Assembly (NCBI RefSeq): GCF_030381805.1
Contig: NZ_JAUDRH010000004.1
Span: forward strand, 186,001 to 250,000
Length of the DNA: 64,000 bases
Reading direction: 5' to 3'
Source: Chlorogloeopsis sp. ULAP01
GTDB lineage: Bacteria > Cyanobacteriota > Cyanobacteriia > Cyanobacteriales > Nostocaceae
The notes under the pieces are model-generated. The model was not told the DNA's origin. It did no database searches and saw nothing but the letters and a program-made list of their open reading frames with translations. Each line of letters starts with the position of its first letter. Position 1 is the first letter of the stretch. A program made the position numbers and the translations under genes. Of the stretch, positions 18,771-28,302 are shown piece after piece.

Positions 18771-18979
18771 CTCGCCTCATTGCTACTACAGTGCCTGAAT
18801 ATAGAGAGTGAATAGAAAAAATTGTACGTTACAGTACAATCCCCATTGTATGAAGAAATAGATTAAATGTATCTGAGCGTACAAACTTTATTTACAAAAG
18901 AGTTCATCTTTCGCCAGAGGGTTTCGACCAATGATTTGAGCTATCTGATAGAGATAAGACTGGCTGAAAGAGGCTCTTT

Positions 18980-19711
18980 ATGTCCGCGTCCCAAAACCCC
19001 CGTAATTCAATTAAAAATCAGCTGTTGGCTGCTCTGCCCCCAGAGGAATACGAACGCCTCCTGCCTTACATGGAGTTAGTCTCTCTAGATTTAAAACAAA
19101 TCCTCTACGCACCTAACGAACCGATCCAATATGTCTATTTCCTCAACAGTGGCGTCGGTTCTCTGCTCTCTTTAGTGGAAAGTGGTGATGCAGTGGAAGT
19201 AGGTACGGTGGGTAATGAAGGGATGGTGGGTTTGCCTGTATTTCTGGGAGCCAACTCAATTCCCGGTGAGGCTATTCAACAAATTCCTGGTGAAGGCATG
19301 AGGATGAGGGCGGATGTATTTCAACGTGAAGTGACTCCAGGTAGCCCGCTTTACAAATTGCTGCAACTCTACACGCAAGCGCTATTTAATCTAATCGCTC
19401 AATCTTCTGCTTGCAACCGCCTGCACTCCATTGAACAGCGGTTTTGCCGGTGGATGTTGATGACTCGCGATCGAGTGGGAGCAGATCAATTTCCTCTCAC
19501 CCAAGAGTTTCTAGCACAAATGCTAGGGGTGCGTCGCGCAAGTGTGAGTGAAGTTGCCACTACTATTGCGAGGGCAGGATTCATCAGCTACAAGTATGGC
19601 AAGATGACTATTCTTGACACAGAAGGTTTGGAGTCAACCTCCTGTGAGTGTTATGTGATCGTTAAACGAGAGTTCGAGCGCTTGCTGGGTGGTAATTCAG
19701 CTTTTAGCTAG
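18980..19711 (+). CDS. Crp/Fnr family transcriptional regulator
   Basis: 243 residues. The cyclic-nucleotide-binding-like beta roll covers about 25-150 (YVYFLNSGVGSLLSLVESGDAVEVGTVGNEGMVG). The Crp-type helix-turn-helix is at about 170-215 (LTQEFLAQMLGVRRASVSEVATTIARAGFI). The C-terminal CECYVIVKREFERLL block is shared with the two regulators at 37.9-39.7 kb, making this a more distant paralog. The nucleotide-binding Arg-Ser of true CRP is not evident. ATG start; its end overlaps the convergent nblB by 8 bp. Confidence 0.9.
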   Translation: MSASQNPRNSIKNQLLAALPPEEYERLLPYMELVSLDLKQILYAPNEPIQYVYFLNSGVGSLLSLVESGDAVEVGTVGNEGMVGLPVFLGANSIPGEAIQQIPGEGMRMRADVFQREVTPGSPLYKLLQLYTQALFNLIAQSSACNRLHSIEQRFCRWMLMTRDRVGADQFPLTQEFLAQMLGVRRASVSEVATTIARAGFISYKYGKMTILDTEGLESTSCECYVIVKREFERLLGGNSAFS

Positions 19712-20369
19712 ATTGCAAAGCTCTCTTCGCTTCAGACGCAACAGCTTCTACTTCATCATTAGCCAGAGTTTGCAATACCGAATTCGCTTCTGTACCTCCC
19801 AAACTAGCAAGGGCTTGCACCACTCTATAACGAACTTGCCAATCTGGATTGTTGGCATAGGGAGTTAAGAGCGGAACTGCTTGTGTATTTCCTAATTCTC
19901 CAAAGGAGCTAATAGCAGCAGTTTGTACTAACTCATTATCTGAAGAAAGTGCTTGTCTAAGTAAATCAAAAGAGCGCGGATCGCCCAACTCTCCCAAAGC
20001 CGCGATGATACTGAACTTGACGATCCATTCATTGCTGGTTTGATAAAGGTTTTGTAAATCTTCAAAAGCTGCATCTAGCTTCAGAGCGCCCAAACAGTCT
20101 GCGGCTGCGGCTTGCACGTCGGGTTCCGGATCGTTGAGCAAGCGATCGCGCAACACATTCAAAGATAAATCTAAATCCTGTCCGCCCAAAGTATCAAACT
20201 GACTCACTGCCGAGTATCGCACACGGGAATTGCTGTCATTAATAGCGTTTTGTATCAATTCAAAGCCAATTGTTGGTTCCAGTTGACGGATTTGATTTAC
20301 TGCTCGCAAGCGATCACCCAAATCCTCAGAACTTAGCAATTGCTTTACAGAATCAGGAGTAACACTCAT
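19704..20369 (-). CDS. nblB: HEAT-repeat phycobilisome degradation protein NblB
   Basis: 221 residues made of about six HEAT repeats: pairs such as NSRVRYSAVSQF, PEPDVQAAAADCLGALK, LVQTAAISSFGELG and DWQVRYRVVQALASLG, each 31 residues or so. This matches cyanobacterial NblB, related to phycobilin lyase HEAT subunits (CpcE/F type), and needed for phycobilisome breakdown in nutrient stress. Together with the NblR-like gene it gives the window two bleaching-related genes, though they are 16 kb apart. ATG start. Confidence 0.8.
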   Translation of the reverse strand: MSVTPDSVKQLLSSEDLGDRLRAVNQIRQLEPTIGFELIQNAINDSNSRVRYSAVSQFDTLGGQDLDLSLNVLRDRLLNDPEPDVQAAAADCLGALKLDAAFEDLQNLYQTSNEWIVKFSIIAALGELGDPRSFDLLRQALSSDNELVQTAAISSFGELGNTQAVPLLTPYANNPDWQVRYRVVQALASLGGTEANSVLQTLANDEVEAVASEAKRALQSS

Positions 20370-20497
20370 TTTTTATCTCTCTTTTTTTAAAATAGTCGTC
20401 ATGAACCGCGTATTAAAGAGGACACGGGGACAAGGGGAGGGGGAGAGTGGGAGATGGGGAAGCTGGGGAGAGAACTACCAACCACTAACCACTGTAC

Positions 20498-20752
20498 GGG
20501 AGGCAGCGCGCCCTTGCGGAGCCAGTGCGGTGAAGCAGCCCCCGTCTTGGCGGTTCCCGGCGTAGACGCAAAGCGGTGAGGGGGTCGCAGTCTTGGCGGT
20601 TCCCGTCACGATTGCGAACCCCTGAACCTGTTCGTCGAAGACGTTCCCGAAGGGTAAGGCTTCCCGTAAGGGTTGGGGGACTGCTGTACGCCCTTGGCGT
20701 TCCCTTTGGGTACCCGGAGGGTGGGACGGGTTCCCCGGCATAAAGGAGCCAG
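20498..20752. repeat. ~255-bp GC-rich mosaic repeat, copy 2 (inverted)
   Basis: Reverse complement of 8882-9137 with few changes; the stretch encoding the shadow peptide CDPLTALRLRREPP is the same in both. Further mosaic modules (GTTGTAGCGACTGGCGTC) extend it to the palindromic element at 20830. Confidence 0.85.
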
Positions 20753-20829
20753 CGCGTTGCGCGGGTTCCCCGCGTTGTAGCGACTGGCGTCACCTGGCGT
20801 CGGGATAAGGGCGTTGTAGCGACTGCCGT

Positions 20830-20885
20830 GCAGGTTTAGAAGATAAATTATCCGTTTGAACGGCAAGATTATCAACAAAACCCGC
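20830..20885. repeat. 56-bp palindromic intergenic element, copy 4
   Basis: The left end is GCAGGTTT (one change from consensus) and the right end AAAACCCGC. It lies 17 bp from the 3' end of the CBS gene. Confidence 0.8.
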
Positions 20886-20901
20886 CCCTACTAACCAATA
20901 A

Positions 20902-21366
20902 CTAATCTTGGCTTGCTGCCATTGCCCGAATAATGTCACCACGGGTGAGAATACCAATAACTTGGCCCTCGCTGTCAAGTACCGGTAAGCGGTGAACTTT
21001 GCGATCGCTAATGATTTTTGCGGCTTCTTTTAGAGGTTTGTCAGGGGAAATAGTAATCGGGTTTTTACTCATCACTTCCCCTACAGTTTGTCCCAGAGCC
21101 TTGTGTAAGTCACGTTCGTAAGTGGCAGGATTCTTTAAATAGATGACACTATCAAGAAACATAATGTAAGCCGGAGGAGTGACACCAGTTTCTTGCCACA
21201 TCAAATCTGTCTCCGAGATAATACCTACCAGTTTTCTGGCATCATCTACAACAGGTAGCCCACTAATGCGTCGTTCTGCCAAAATTTGGATGGCTTCTTG
21301 AAGAGGAGTTTCTGGGCGGACAACAATTGGATTGCGGCTCATCACGTCGGCAACGGTTCTAGGCAT
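20902..21366 (-). CDS. tandem CBS-domain protein
   Basis: 154 residues made of two CBS domains: residues 7-60 (VMSRNPIVVRPETPLQEA, then RISGLPVVDD and LVGIISETDL) and 92-150 (VMSKNPITISPDKPLKEA, then VHRLPVLDSEG and VIGILTRGDI). A 30-residue insert lies between them. Such pairs bind adenine nucleotides and act as energy or redox sensors. No effector domain is attached, so the partner is unknown. ATG start. Confidence 0.92.
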   Translation of the reverse strand: MPRTVADVMSRNPIVVRPETPLQEAIQILAERRISGLPVVDDARKLVGIISETDLMWQETGVTPPAYIMFLDSVIYLKNPATYERDLHKALGQTVGEVMSKNPITISPDKPLKEAAKIISDRKVHRLPVLDSEGQVIGILTRGDIIRAMAASQD

Positions 21367-21639
21367 GGGCTTTAGTGATACCTTTTATCAATGACTCTGG
21401 ATTTATTGTAGAAAATCACAGGTCTTAACTTGATGGGGTGAAATAGATTGTTACTTATGTAGCTTTAGATCTAACTTCGTAAAACTCAATCCACTGGCAA
21501 TGCGATCACACTAACCTGACTAATTAAAAATGTCTGTTAGTTATTGTTAGTGGTGTTGGATTAGTAAAATATTGAACGAATAATTATTTTTTAAATCAGT
21601 ACAATAAAATAAAAATAAGTATAAAATACTTTCTGCAAA

Positions 21640-21826
21640 ACAGAGATTGAACAAGCTCAAAAATTTCTTTGAGTGGAAGTGCTTGATTTCATCCAATGTC
21701 TTAAGGCTAAATCTTTAGAAGAAAAGATAGAAATAAGTATACTAAGTCAGTCTTCCTTAAAAAAACTGGTTGAAACCAGAGGAGACTATAACTCCAAGCT
21801 ACAGATTTTGCAGTAAGTGTTGTTAA
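21640..21826 (+). pseudogene. remnant of a DUF2281/VapB-like antitoxin gene
   Basis: One frame reads EIEQAQKFL, stop (21670-21672), then VEVLDFIQCLKAKSLEEK and on to LSQSSLKK. After a 1-base shift in the A-run near 21760 the next frame reads NWLKPEE. The order resembles cyanobacterial small antitoxins (VLDFI.FLKAK..EEK...SSLKKDWL.PEE), here broken by a nonsense codon, a frameshift and loss of a start. The family link is from memory. No toxin gene is adjacent. The rest of 21367-21963 holds nothing I can name. Confidence 0.4.
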
Positions 21827-21963
21827 TTTCTGTTTCTAGTTTGCTGGCAAAGTGGTACATAACCAACTCATCAATTAATTTAAAAAGTGATTGCAATTTC
21901 AAATTAAGTATACTAAGCAAAAAAATCTTTAAATTTTTAACTCAATTATCTTAAATTCTCATC

Positions 21964-22740
21964 ATGCAAGCTATATCTCTTAATAAGCCAAATCTGCCTG
22001 AACCCCCCTCCTTTACTTCGCCAGAAGAAGAACGCCTGCATCGCAAACAACGTTTGGCAGCAGCATTTCGACTATTTTCTCGCTTTGGATTTAGTGAAGG
22101 TGTGGCAGGACATATTACCGCTCGCGATCCAGAATACCCTGATTGCTTCTGGGTTAACTCCTTTGGTATGCACTTTAGTTTAATTCGAGTGAGCGATTTA
22201 ATTTTGGTGAATCATCAAGGTGACGTGATTGAAGGCGATCGCCCAATTAACCAAGCAGCTTTTGCGATTCACTCCCAAGTGCATATGGCTCGTCCTGATG
22301 TTGTAGCGGCAGCTCATGCTCACTCACTTTACGGTAAAAGCTGGTCTAGTCTTGGTCGCCTACTTGATCCTCTCACCCAAGATGCTTGTTCTTTTTATGA
22401 AAACCACAGCCTATTTGATGATTATACGGGTGTAGTTCTGCAACCAGAAGAAGGCAGGCGTATTGCCAAAACTCTAGGTGATAATAAAGCCATTATTCTT
22501 AAAAATCACGGCTTGCTCACTGTCGGTCATTCGGTTGATGAAGCTGCATGGTGGTTTATCACAATGGAGCGCACCTGTCAAGCTCAATTACTGGCAGAGG
22601 CTGCTGGTAAGCCTATTCCCATCAAACACCAATATGCTAGTTTGGCACATAGCCAAGTCGGTTCGCACTATATGGGATGGTTTAGTTTTCAACCACTGTA
22701 TGAGATGATTGTGCGTCAAGAACCCGACTTGCTGGAGTAA
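21964..22740 (+). CDS. class II aldolase/adducin family protein
   Basis: 258 residues. Zinc ligands His118 and His120 in AAAHAHSLYG and His182 in LKNHGLLTVG are present, as is the early GFSEGVAGHITARD block at 42-55. The family includes fuculose- and ribulose-phosphate aldolases and epimerases; this longer form, common in bacteria and fungi, has no fixed substrate. ATG start, about 220 bp after the antitoxin-like remnant. It is alone on its strand. Confidence 0.9.
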   Translation: MQAISLNKPNLPEPPSFTSPEEERLHRKQRLAAAFRLFSRFGFSEGVAGHITARDPEYPDCFWVNSFGMHFSLIRVSDLILVNHQGDVIEGDRPINQAAFAIHSQVHMARPDVVAAAHAHSLYGKSWSSLGRLLDPLTQDACSFYENHSLFDDYTGVVLQPEEGRRIAKTLGDNKAIILKNHGLLTVGHSVDEAAWWFITMERTCQAQLLAEAAGKPIPIKHQYASLAHSQVGSHYMGWFSFQPLYEMIVRQEPDLLE

Positions 22741-22866
22741 TATCGTTTATCTTTTATGAAATAAGGCAGAAGGCAGCTATGCTGGAGGCAGAAGGTAAGG
22801 TTGTTTGTTCCATTTGTAGCGGGTGGTACGCCCCCAATCGGACACCTATAGCCCGCGCAGGTAGGC

Positions 22867-23901
22867 TTAGTTCTTATAGCCCGACTCTTCTGGGATTTGG
22901 GCGATATCGACTCGAACACTTTTACTACTTAAAAGCTCCAAGTTCCAATCTTTGAGTGTCACCCAAGGTTTGGGTACGTACTCAATATCAAGTGCGGAGA
23001 GTGCCGTTTCTGCTATGACATTATGCACGACTGTCGTGGGATGTACGCCGTCCCAAAATAAATAATTGTCTGGGTTGGGACACACACTAAAATTACCTTG
23101 TACTACATCCTGCAAGCTGCCTACTAAACAAGCATCAGTGACATTGGTTAAATTTAAGCCAAATTCACTGGGGGCAGCCTGCACTCTATTAAATAGAGAC
23201 TCAATATCTAGCGGAATAATTTTAATGCCAGGAATTATACTCAGTTTCTGTAAAGCTTCCGCCAATGCTTGGTTATGTTTTTTAGTTAAAGCTGTTAGCA
23301 GGCTGGCATTTTCTGTTCTTGATGTAAAAGGAATCTTGCCCAAATCTGGCAAGTTAGGGACAATTATATTTTTGGCGCCCGATACGGCAAGTAGTGCGAT
23401 CGCAGCTGATATATTCGCAATTGGTTGCTTAACATCAGTGACATTACCAAACAGATAATCATTCCCACCTGCCCATACGATATAAAGTGCGTTTGGATCG
23501 GCTTGTTGATTTTCTGTAAATAAGTTTACTTGCGCTAATGCTCCTGGCAATAGTTCTTTAGGGTCAAATAAGGTATTAAACAGACCAGAACCCGCACCAC
23601 CAAATGCATAATTAATACCATCGGATGGAGTAGAATTTTGCAAATTGGTGAATAAAACTGGTTTTAGCCCCAACCGCTCTCCAAGATATTCCACCCACAC
23701 TTTCCCATTGGAAAAACGTCCTTCAAAGTAAGGAGGACTTGGAGGTGCTTGAAACTTTGTAGCGTTGTAGAGATTACCCGCATCAGAAAGACTATCACCG
23801 AATATGTAAATTTTTTCAGGATCTGTATTTGCAGCCGCAGTCTTAAGCGGCGACAGCAAAGACAAAAGAAACAATCCCGCCGCTACCAGTTTTATTTTCA
23901 T
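22867..23901 (-). CDS. secreted SGNH/GDSL hydrolase
   Basis: 344 residues from the chosen ATG, which has GGGA upstream; an in-frame TTG 39 bp earlier is less likely. A signal peptide (about 1-24, ending TAAA) precedes block I GDSLSDAGN at 35-43 with Ser37. Block III is WAGGNDYLF and block V DGVHPTTVVH supplies Asp and His. It is an exported esterase or lipase of the plant-type GDSL group. The substrate is unknown. Confidence 0.92.
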   Translation of the reverse strand: MKIKLVAAGLFLLSLLSPLKTAAANTDPEKIYIFGDSLSDAGNLYNATKFQAPPSPPYFEGRFSNGKVWVEYLGERLGLKPVLFTNLQNSTPSDGINYAFGGAGSGLFNTLFDPKELLPGALAQVNLFTENQQADPNALYIVWAGGNDYLFGNVTDVKQPIANISAAIALLAVSGAKNIIVPNLPDLGKIPFTSRTENASLLTALTKKHNQALAEALQKLSIIPGIKIIPLDIESLFNRVQAAPSEFGLNLTNVTDACLVGSLQDVVQGNFSVCPNPDNYLFWDGVHPTTVVHNVIAETALSALDIEYVPKPWVTLKDWNLELLSSKSVRVDIAQIPEESGYKN

Positions 23902-24157
23902 GTCAATTAGTCCCTGCTTCTTAGTTGTTAGAAAAGACAAGTGCTGCGCAGGCGATTATACTTAAGTATTTTTGATATCAAAATAAACTTGACAACTTTA
24001 CTATTGCGTAAATAAACACAAATTAACTCTGTATTCTCTTATATAAAAGAGAGTAAAGTTCCACAGAGCATTTATCTTGATTGATTTTTTATAATTAAGC
24101 AGTTTTTTATAAAGAAACGATAAAGGTGTTCCAATTAGAAGCTTGAGAATTGCCCAT

Positions 24158-25573
24158 CTACTGGGATTGTGGTTGTGAAGTAGGTTGTGGCGATCGCTGT
24201 AATTTCAAAGCATCAGTGGCCGACATTCCCTCACCTTGAGTGCCAAAATACCATAGCGCCGCAGCTGCTTCAGCACGAGTCACTGGCTTTTTAGGTTGAA
24301 ACAGTGTCGTATAGCCAAATACCCGTCGAATATTTGATTGTTCGCCATTCTGGAAATCTGCCAGCACAGCTCGTAACGCTTTGGAGTCAATTTTGCCGAC
24401 ATCTTGAAAGCCCCAAGTTTGTTTTACCGCATCTAAGTTAGCAGTGGGCAATGCTTGGCGAGTATCTAGAGGCACTTTCCATAAAATCAACTGCTCTCGT
24501 GTTAACGGTGCATCAGGACGAAACAAAACTTGGGTAGAATCACCAGATAAAGGACTAGGAATCAAACCAGCTTCCGCCAATCCTTGAATAGCTGAAAAAT
24601 CAGGATCTGTTGGTGGTACATCACTAAAGGCTGGTTGAGCACTTTCCGATGCTAAACGAATCTGTTTAGACGGATTGTTGGGATGCATGGCATTATTAGC
24701 AGCTACTAGCCAACGAGCGTATTCGCGGTGGGTAATGGCTTGATTTGGTGCAAACTGGTTAGTTGTGTTGTTGGAGTTGCTTTTGGTAGCATTGGATTCT
24801 AGAGACAAAACACCCAAAGCTGCCAAATCTTGAATGTATTTCCGCAATTCTTGTGGCACCTTATTCAGGTCGCTAAATTCCTGCGGACTTGTTCCAGATG
24901 CACCTATAGTGTTATTTGTGGTGTTAGGTGTGCTAACTGGCTGTGATACTGAGTTGTTTGGTTGTACAGGCCCTACAAACTGCGAGTCACTCGGCTGAGG
25001 AACTATGTTATTAGTACTTTGACCAGTTTGTGCTGTGGTTGTAGTACTTGGTTGATACTCAATTAGTAATTCGGTAGCTGTTTGTGGTTGGTTAGGTGCT
25101 GCGCTAGTCACGGGTTTAGGCACAATTGTTACTTTTAGCTGTAAATCATTGTGCCGTGCTTCAAAAGAGCCTCCCTGTTCATCGGTTGGCTGTTGCACAA
25201 TTTGCCAGTTATTTGTCTGAAACTGGTTGCGGTAGTAGCTGGCGATGAAATTGATTGGATCTGAGCTTAACCAACGTGTTGATACTCGGTTTTCTGTATC
25301 ACTACTAGGAATAACTTCCTGTAATTGGGCGTTGGGATAAAGGGGGATTTCTTTAGGAAAATCAGTTGGTAACTGTACTGCTGAGTTGTTTTGTTGAGTT
25401 GGGCGATCGCCTGTTTGATTGCCACCAAAAATTACGGGATTGTCTTTCAACCTTGAGTCTGCCGCCAAAGACTGTTCTAGATTCTTGGCGATTTGACTGT
25501 TGGAACAGGCTGTTAACGAAGTGAGTAAAACTGCCAAGCTGATTGACACAGCCAAAGGGTTAGAGTGCAGCAC
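24158..25573 (-). CDS. SLH-domain lipoprotein
   Basis: 471 residues. A lipoprotein signal ends in LTSLTAC with lipidated Cys23. Residues about 70-180 form a soluble domain (FPKEIPLYPNAQLQEV, then WRSSDP-like and NNWQIVQQP). A Gln/Asn/Thr-rich linker follows. S-layer homology segments occupy about 285-460 (ITHREYARWLVAANNAM; FSDVPPTDPDFSAIQGLAEAGLIPS; LTREQLILWKVPLD; VTRAEAAAALWYFG). It probably anchors to the cell-wall polysaccharide or outer membrane. GTG start. Confidence 0.88.
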   Translation of the reverse strand: MLHSNPLAVSISLAVLLTSLTACSNSQIAKNLEQSLAADSRLKDNPVIFGGNQTGDRPTQQNNSAVQLPTDFPKEIPLYPNAQLQEVIPSSDTENRVSTRWLSSDPINFIASYYRNQFQTNNWQIVQQPTDEQGGSFEARHNDLQLKVTIVPKPVTSAAPNQPQTATELLIEYQPSTTTTAQTGQSTNNIVPQPSDSQFVGPVQPNNSVSQPVSTPNTTNNTIGASGTSPQEFSDLNKVPQELRKYIQDLAALGVLSLESNATKSNSNNTTNQFAPNQAITHREYARWLVAANNAMHPNNPSKQIRLASESAQPAFSDVPPTDPDFSAIQGLAEAGLIPSPLSGDSTQVLFRPDAPLTREQLILWKVPLDTRQALPTANLDAVKQTWGFQDVGKIDSKALRAVLADFQNGEQSNIRRVFGYTTLFQPKKPVTRAEAAAALWYFGTQGEGMSATDALKLQRSPQPTSQPQSQ

Positions 25574-25959
25574 GGTAAATCACAAATCGAGTGTCGATTC
25601 CTACCCTAGCGCATCCAGGCAACTAAAGGCAGTCACTATTAACTTCATCCCCGATCAATTAAAATTGATCCTTTACTGTACTAGTTGAGTTATAGTCGGT
25701 ATAAAAACTTTCATCTGCCCTTGACGAAAGATTGCAATCGGCGCGAAGATTGCGACTGAGATTCCGGTCGTAAAAGGTTTGCCAGAAACAGAAATTCGCC
25801 AAAAGGGCAGGCAAAGCTCAAAAAATTATATCTCTGCTCAAAAACCTGTATGGGATAGGCGTATGAAAAATCTAAAATAGATATTAAATTGAAAACAATA
25901 AGGATCATTGCTATCGACAAACGCCAGTTCAATTTACTTTCATCCCAAGCGTCGTCGGT

Positions 25960-27177
25960 TTGTTACCAGTGCTAAAACACGATTACATGCAAGCTTCCCA
26001 GGATCAGCCTATTTATTCTGAGGCTCCACTGCAATTGTTACTGTTTGTCGATGGGCGACCAAAGTCACGGCAACAAGTGCAGCGAATTCGTGCTTACTTA
26101 AAAGAATTAGAGGCTGACTATAAGTTTGAACTTCAAATTATTGACGTCGGGCAACAACCCTATCTGGCAGAACATTTTAAACTGGTAGCAACACCAGCTT
26201 TAATCAAGATTCACCCAGAACCCAGACATATTCTAGCTGGTAGTAACATAGTTGCTCAACTAAAAAGCTGGTGGCCACGATGGCAAGCCGCAGTAGATGC
26301 TTACGTAAAATTACAGAATGGATTGCAGGATAACTTGGAAGATAATGGGCGCCTACCACCATCACCGAAATCCTCTATTCGTTCGGTTGCTGTTTCTGCT
26401 GAACTGATTCGATTATCTGATGAAATTTTTCGCTTGAAACAGGAAAAAGAGCAACTAGAAGAGCAACTACAGTTCAAAGACCGGGTAATAGCAATGTTAG
26501 CCCACGACTTACGCAATCCATTAACTGCGATTGCGATCGCCATAGATACTCTGCAATCTAACTACAATCAAGAAAAAGGCAAGTTTGATCGACTCACACC
26601 GACTATGGCTGCGCACTTGTTTAAACAAGGACGCAACCAAACTCGGCTCATTGACCGTATGATTACTGATCTATTACAAGTAGGTCGTAACAACGAAAGA
26701 GAATTCCCCATTCAACCGCAAAAAACAGATCTCGGTCAACTCTGTTTTGAAATGATTGAGGAATTACGCGATCGCTACACGATCAAATCTTTGAAAATTG
26801 AAAAAGATATTCCCAAAGATTTGCCTTGTGTTTATGCCGATCCAGAACGTATCCGCCAAGTTTTGATGAATCTGCTGGATAACGCGATTAAGTATACACC
26901 CCTGGGTGGTACTATTAGTGTGGCGGGACTGCATCGCACTACGCAAAAAGTTCAGTTCAGTATTGGCGATTCAGGCCCCGGCATTCCCGAAGAAAATCGC
27001 GATCGCATCTTTGAAAATCATTTCCGTTTAGAACGAGATGAAGCTCAAGAAGGCTACGGGATAGGCTTATGTTTATGCCAGCGTATAGTCCGCGCCCATT
27101 ATGGTCAAATTTGGGTAGATACTGCCCCTAATGGTGGAGCATGGTTTCACTTTACGTTACCAGTGTATCCAAGTTAA
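25960..27177 (+). CDS. sasA: clock-output histidine kinase SasA
   Basis: 405 residues. A KaiB-like thioredoxin-fold sensor (about 23-105: LQLLLFVDGRPKSRQQVQRI, VATPALIKIHPEPRHILAG) is followed by a coiled coil, HisKA with His182 in MLAHDLRNPL, and an ATPase domain with Asn304/Asn308 (N box), GDSGPGIP at 336-343 and GYGIGL at 365-370. SasA binds KaiC through its N-terminal domain and phosphorylates RpaA. kai genes and rpaA are not in this window. Starts at TTG 25960, GTG 25969 or ATG 25987 are all possible. Confidence 0.93.
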   Translation: MLPVLKHDYMQASQDQPIYSEAPLQLLLFVDGRPKSRQQVQRIRAYLKELEADYKFELQIIDVGQQPYLAEHFKLVATPALIKIHPEPRHILAGSNIVAQLKSWWPRWQAAVDAYVKLQNGLQDNLEDNGRLPPSPKSSIRSVAVSAELIRLSDEIFRLKQEKEQLEEQLQFKDRVIAMLAHDLRNPLTAIAIAIDTLQSNYNQEKGKFDRLTPTMAAHLFKQGRNQTRLIDRMITDLLQVGRNNEREFPIQPQKTDLGQLCFEMIEELRDRYTIKSLKIEKDIPKDLPCVYADPERIRQVLMNLLDNAIKYTPLGGTISVAGLHRTTQKVQFSIGDSGPGIPEENRDRIFENHFRLERDEAQEGYGIGLCLCQRIVRAHYGQIWVDTAPNGGAWFHFTLPVYPS

Positions 27178-27199
27178 ATAATAGGTAGGCTGTAAAAAT

Positions 27200-27616
27200 T
27201 TACATAAAAGCTTCCCGTAAAGCTTTAATAATGTCAACGTTTGCTTCCGGAAAAGCAAACTGCTCTAGTTCATCTAAACTTACCCAACGAACTTCATCGC
27301 ATTCAATTGGTTGCGGAATGCCCGTAATATGACGGCAATTATGTACTGTGAGGGTAACTCTTAGGTGTGTATAGGTATGGTCAATAGTGATTAGATGCTC
27401 ACCTACTTCTATCACTATTCCTAATTCTTCATATATTTCTCGTTGAATACAATCTTTGATTGTTTCACCAGGTTCGATTTTCCCTCCAGGAAATTCCCAC
27501 AAACCACCCATTACTCCCTTTGGAAGACGCCGATCAATTAAAATTTGCCTCTGCTCGTTCCAAATTACAGCAACACCGATAATTTTATGAGGTGGGAGGG
27601 AAGTAGTTTCGTTCAT
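27200..27616 (-). CDS. MutT-like NUDIX hydrolase
   Basis: 138 residues from the ATG at 27616; the open frame upstream runs only through repeat DNA. The NUDIX box is complete: Gly45, Glu51, then REIYEELG at 59-66. WEFPGGKIEPGE and the N-terminal IIGVAVIWN strand resemble MutT, which cleans 8-oxo-dGTP from the nucleotide pool. It is convergent with sasA, 22 bp apart. Confidence 0.88.
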   Translation of the reverse strand: MNETTSLPPHKIIGVAVIWNEQRQILIDRRLPKGVMGGLWEFPGGKIEPGETIKDCIQREIYEELGIVIEVGEHLITIDHTYTHLRVTLTVHNCRHITGIPQPIECDEVRWVSLDELEQFAFPEANVDIIKALREAFM

Positions 27617-27629
27617 AGAAAAGCTGTTG

Positions 27630-27955
27630 GTTAGTAGATAGTAGGGGAGCCAGTGCGGTGGTGAAGCAGTGCTCTTGGCGGGTTTCCAACGGACAGTTCC
27701 TACAACGGGGGGCTTTGGGGCCCCCACGGAGTGGGGTTGGGGGGAACCCCCGCACGGCGCTTCTCTTGGCAACGGACTGTCCTCCGCCGCAGGTGACTGG
27801 TGTAGACACGTAGACGCGGTAGATGCGGAGCAGCTTCCGTAGGTACGGCGTATCCGTTGGTAGTGGATAAGCGGTTTCCCGCCATAAAGGAGCGTAAGCG
27901 CCCTTGCGGGTTAAGCGCAACGCGCTGCCTCCCGTACAGTAGTTAGTAGTTGACT
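27630..27955. repeat. GC-rich repeat mosaic upstream of the NUDIX gene
   Basis: It shares modules with other mosaics: AGCCAGTGCGGTG, CTTGGCGGGTTTCCAACGG (also near 57950, inverted), TAGGTACGGCGTATC (also near 4685) and GCGCGCTGCCTCCCGTAC. No coding sequence is supported. Confidence 0.75.
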
Positions 27956-27971
27956 TTGATGCTAAATAGAA

Positions 27972-27997
27972 AAACTCGACAATAGCCTGCCGAGTTT
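27972..27997 (+). terminator. terminator-like hairpin in intergenic DNA
   Basis: AAACTCG/CGAGTTT closes a 12-nt loop and is followed by GTATTTTATT. There is no upstream gene on this strand within 700 bp, so it may end an unannotated transcript or be fortuitous. Between it and 28302 lies AT-rich DNA with an 8-bp inverted repeat CATAGGGG/CCCCTATG at 28150-28176. Confidence 0.4.
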
Positions 27998-28302
27998 GTA
28001 TTTTATTACATTTTATAAAAAATTTTTATTATTTATAAATTTTATTAAATCACTTTCAGATTTTTAGGATTGTCCATGCTTTATTCAGAATAAACTACTG
28101 AAAACAAGTATGAAGCAAAAATTTGAATATTAAATTCTAGATTATTCAACATAGGGGATATATGATTACCCCTATGCAGGTTAAGTAAAACTGTAAGAGA
28201 TTTAGCACAAACAGAGGAAGAGTGAATTTATTAGGTATAGTTGGCATAAAAGTAGGAACCAAACAATCTAAAATCTCTATCTATATAGCTAATTTCTAAT
28301 TG

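Noticed and set aside
25711..25932. 73-codon minus-strand ORF with a hydrophobic start
   Set aside because: TTG start, no ribosome site, lies in the region between two well-supported genes; the hydrophobic stretch comes from AT-rich DNA.
27585..27920. Minus-strand ORFs upstream of the NUDIX gene, including a 52-residue N-terminal extension
   Set aside because: They read through repeat DNA; the NUDIX fold begins shortly after the ATG at 27616.
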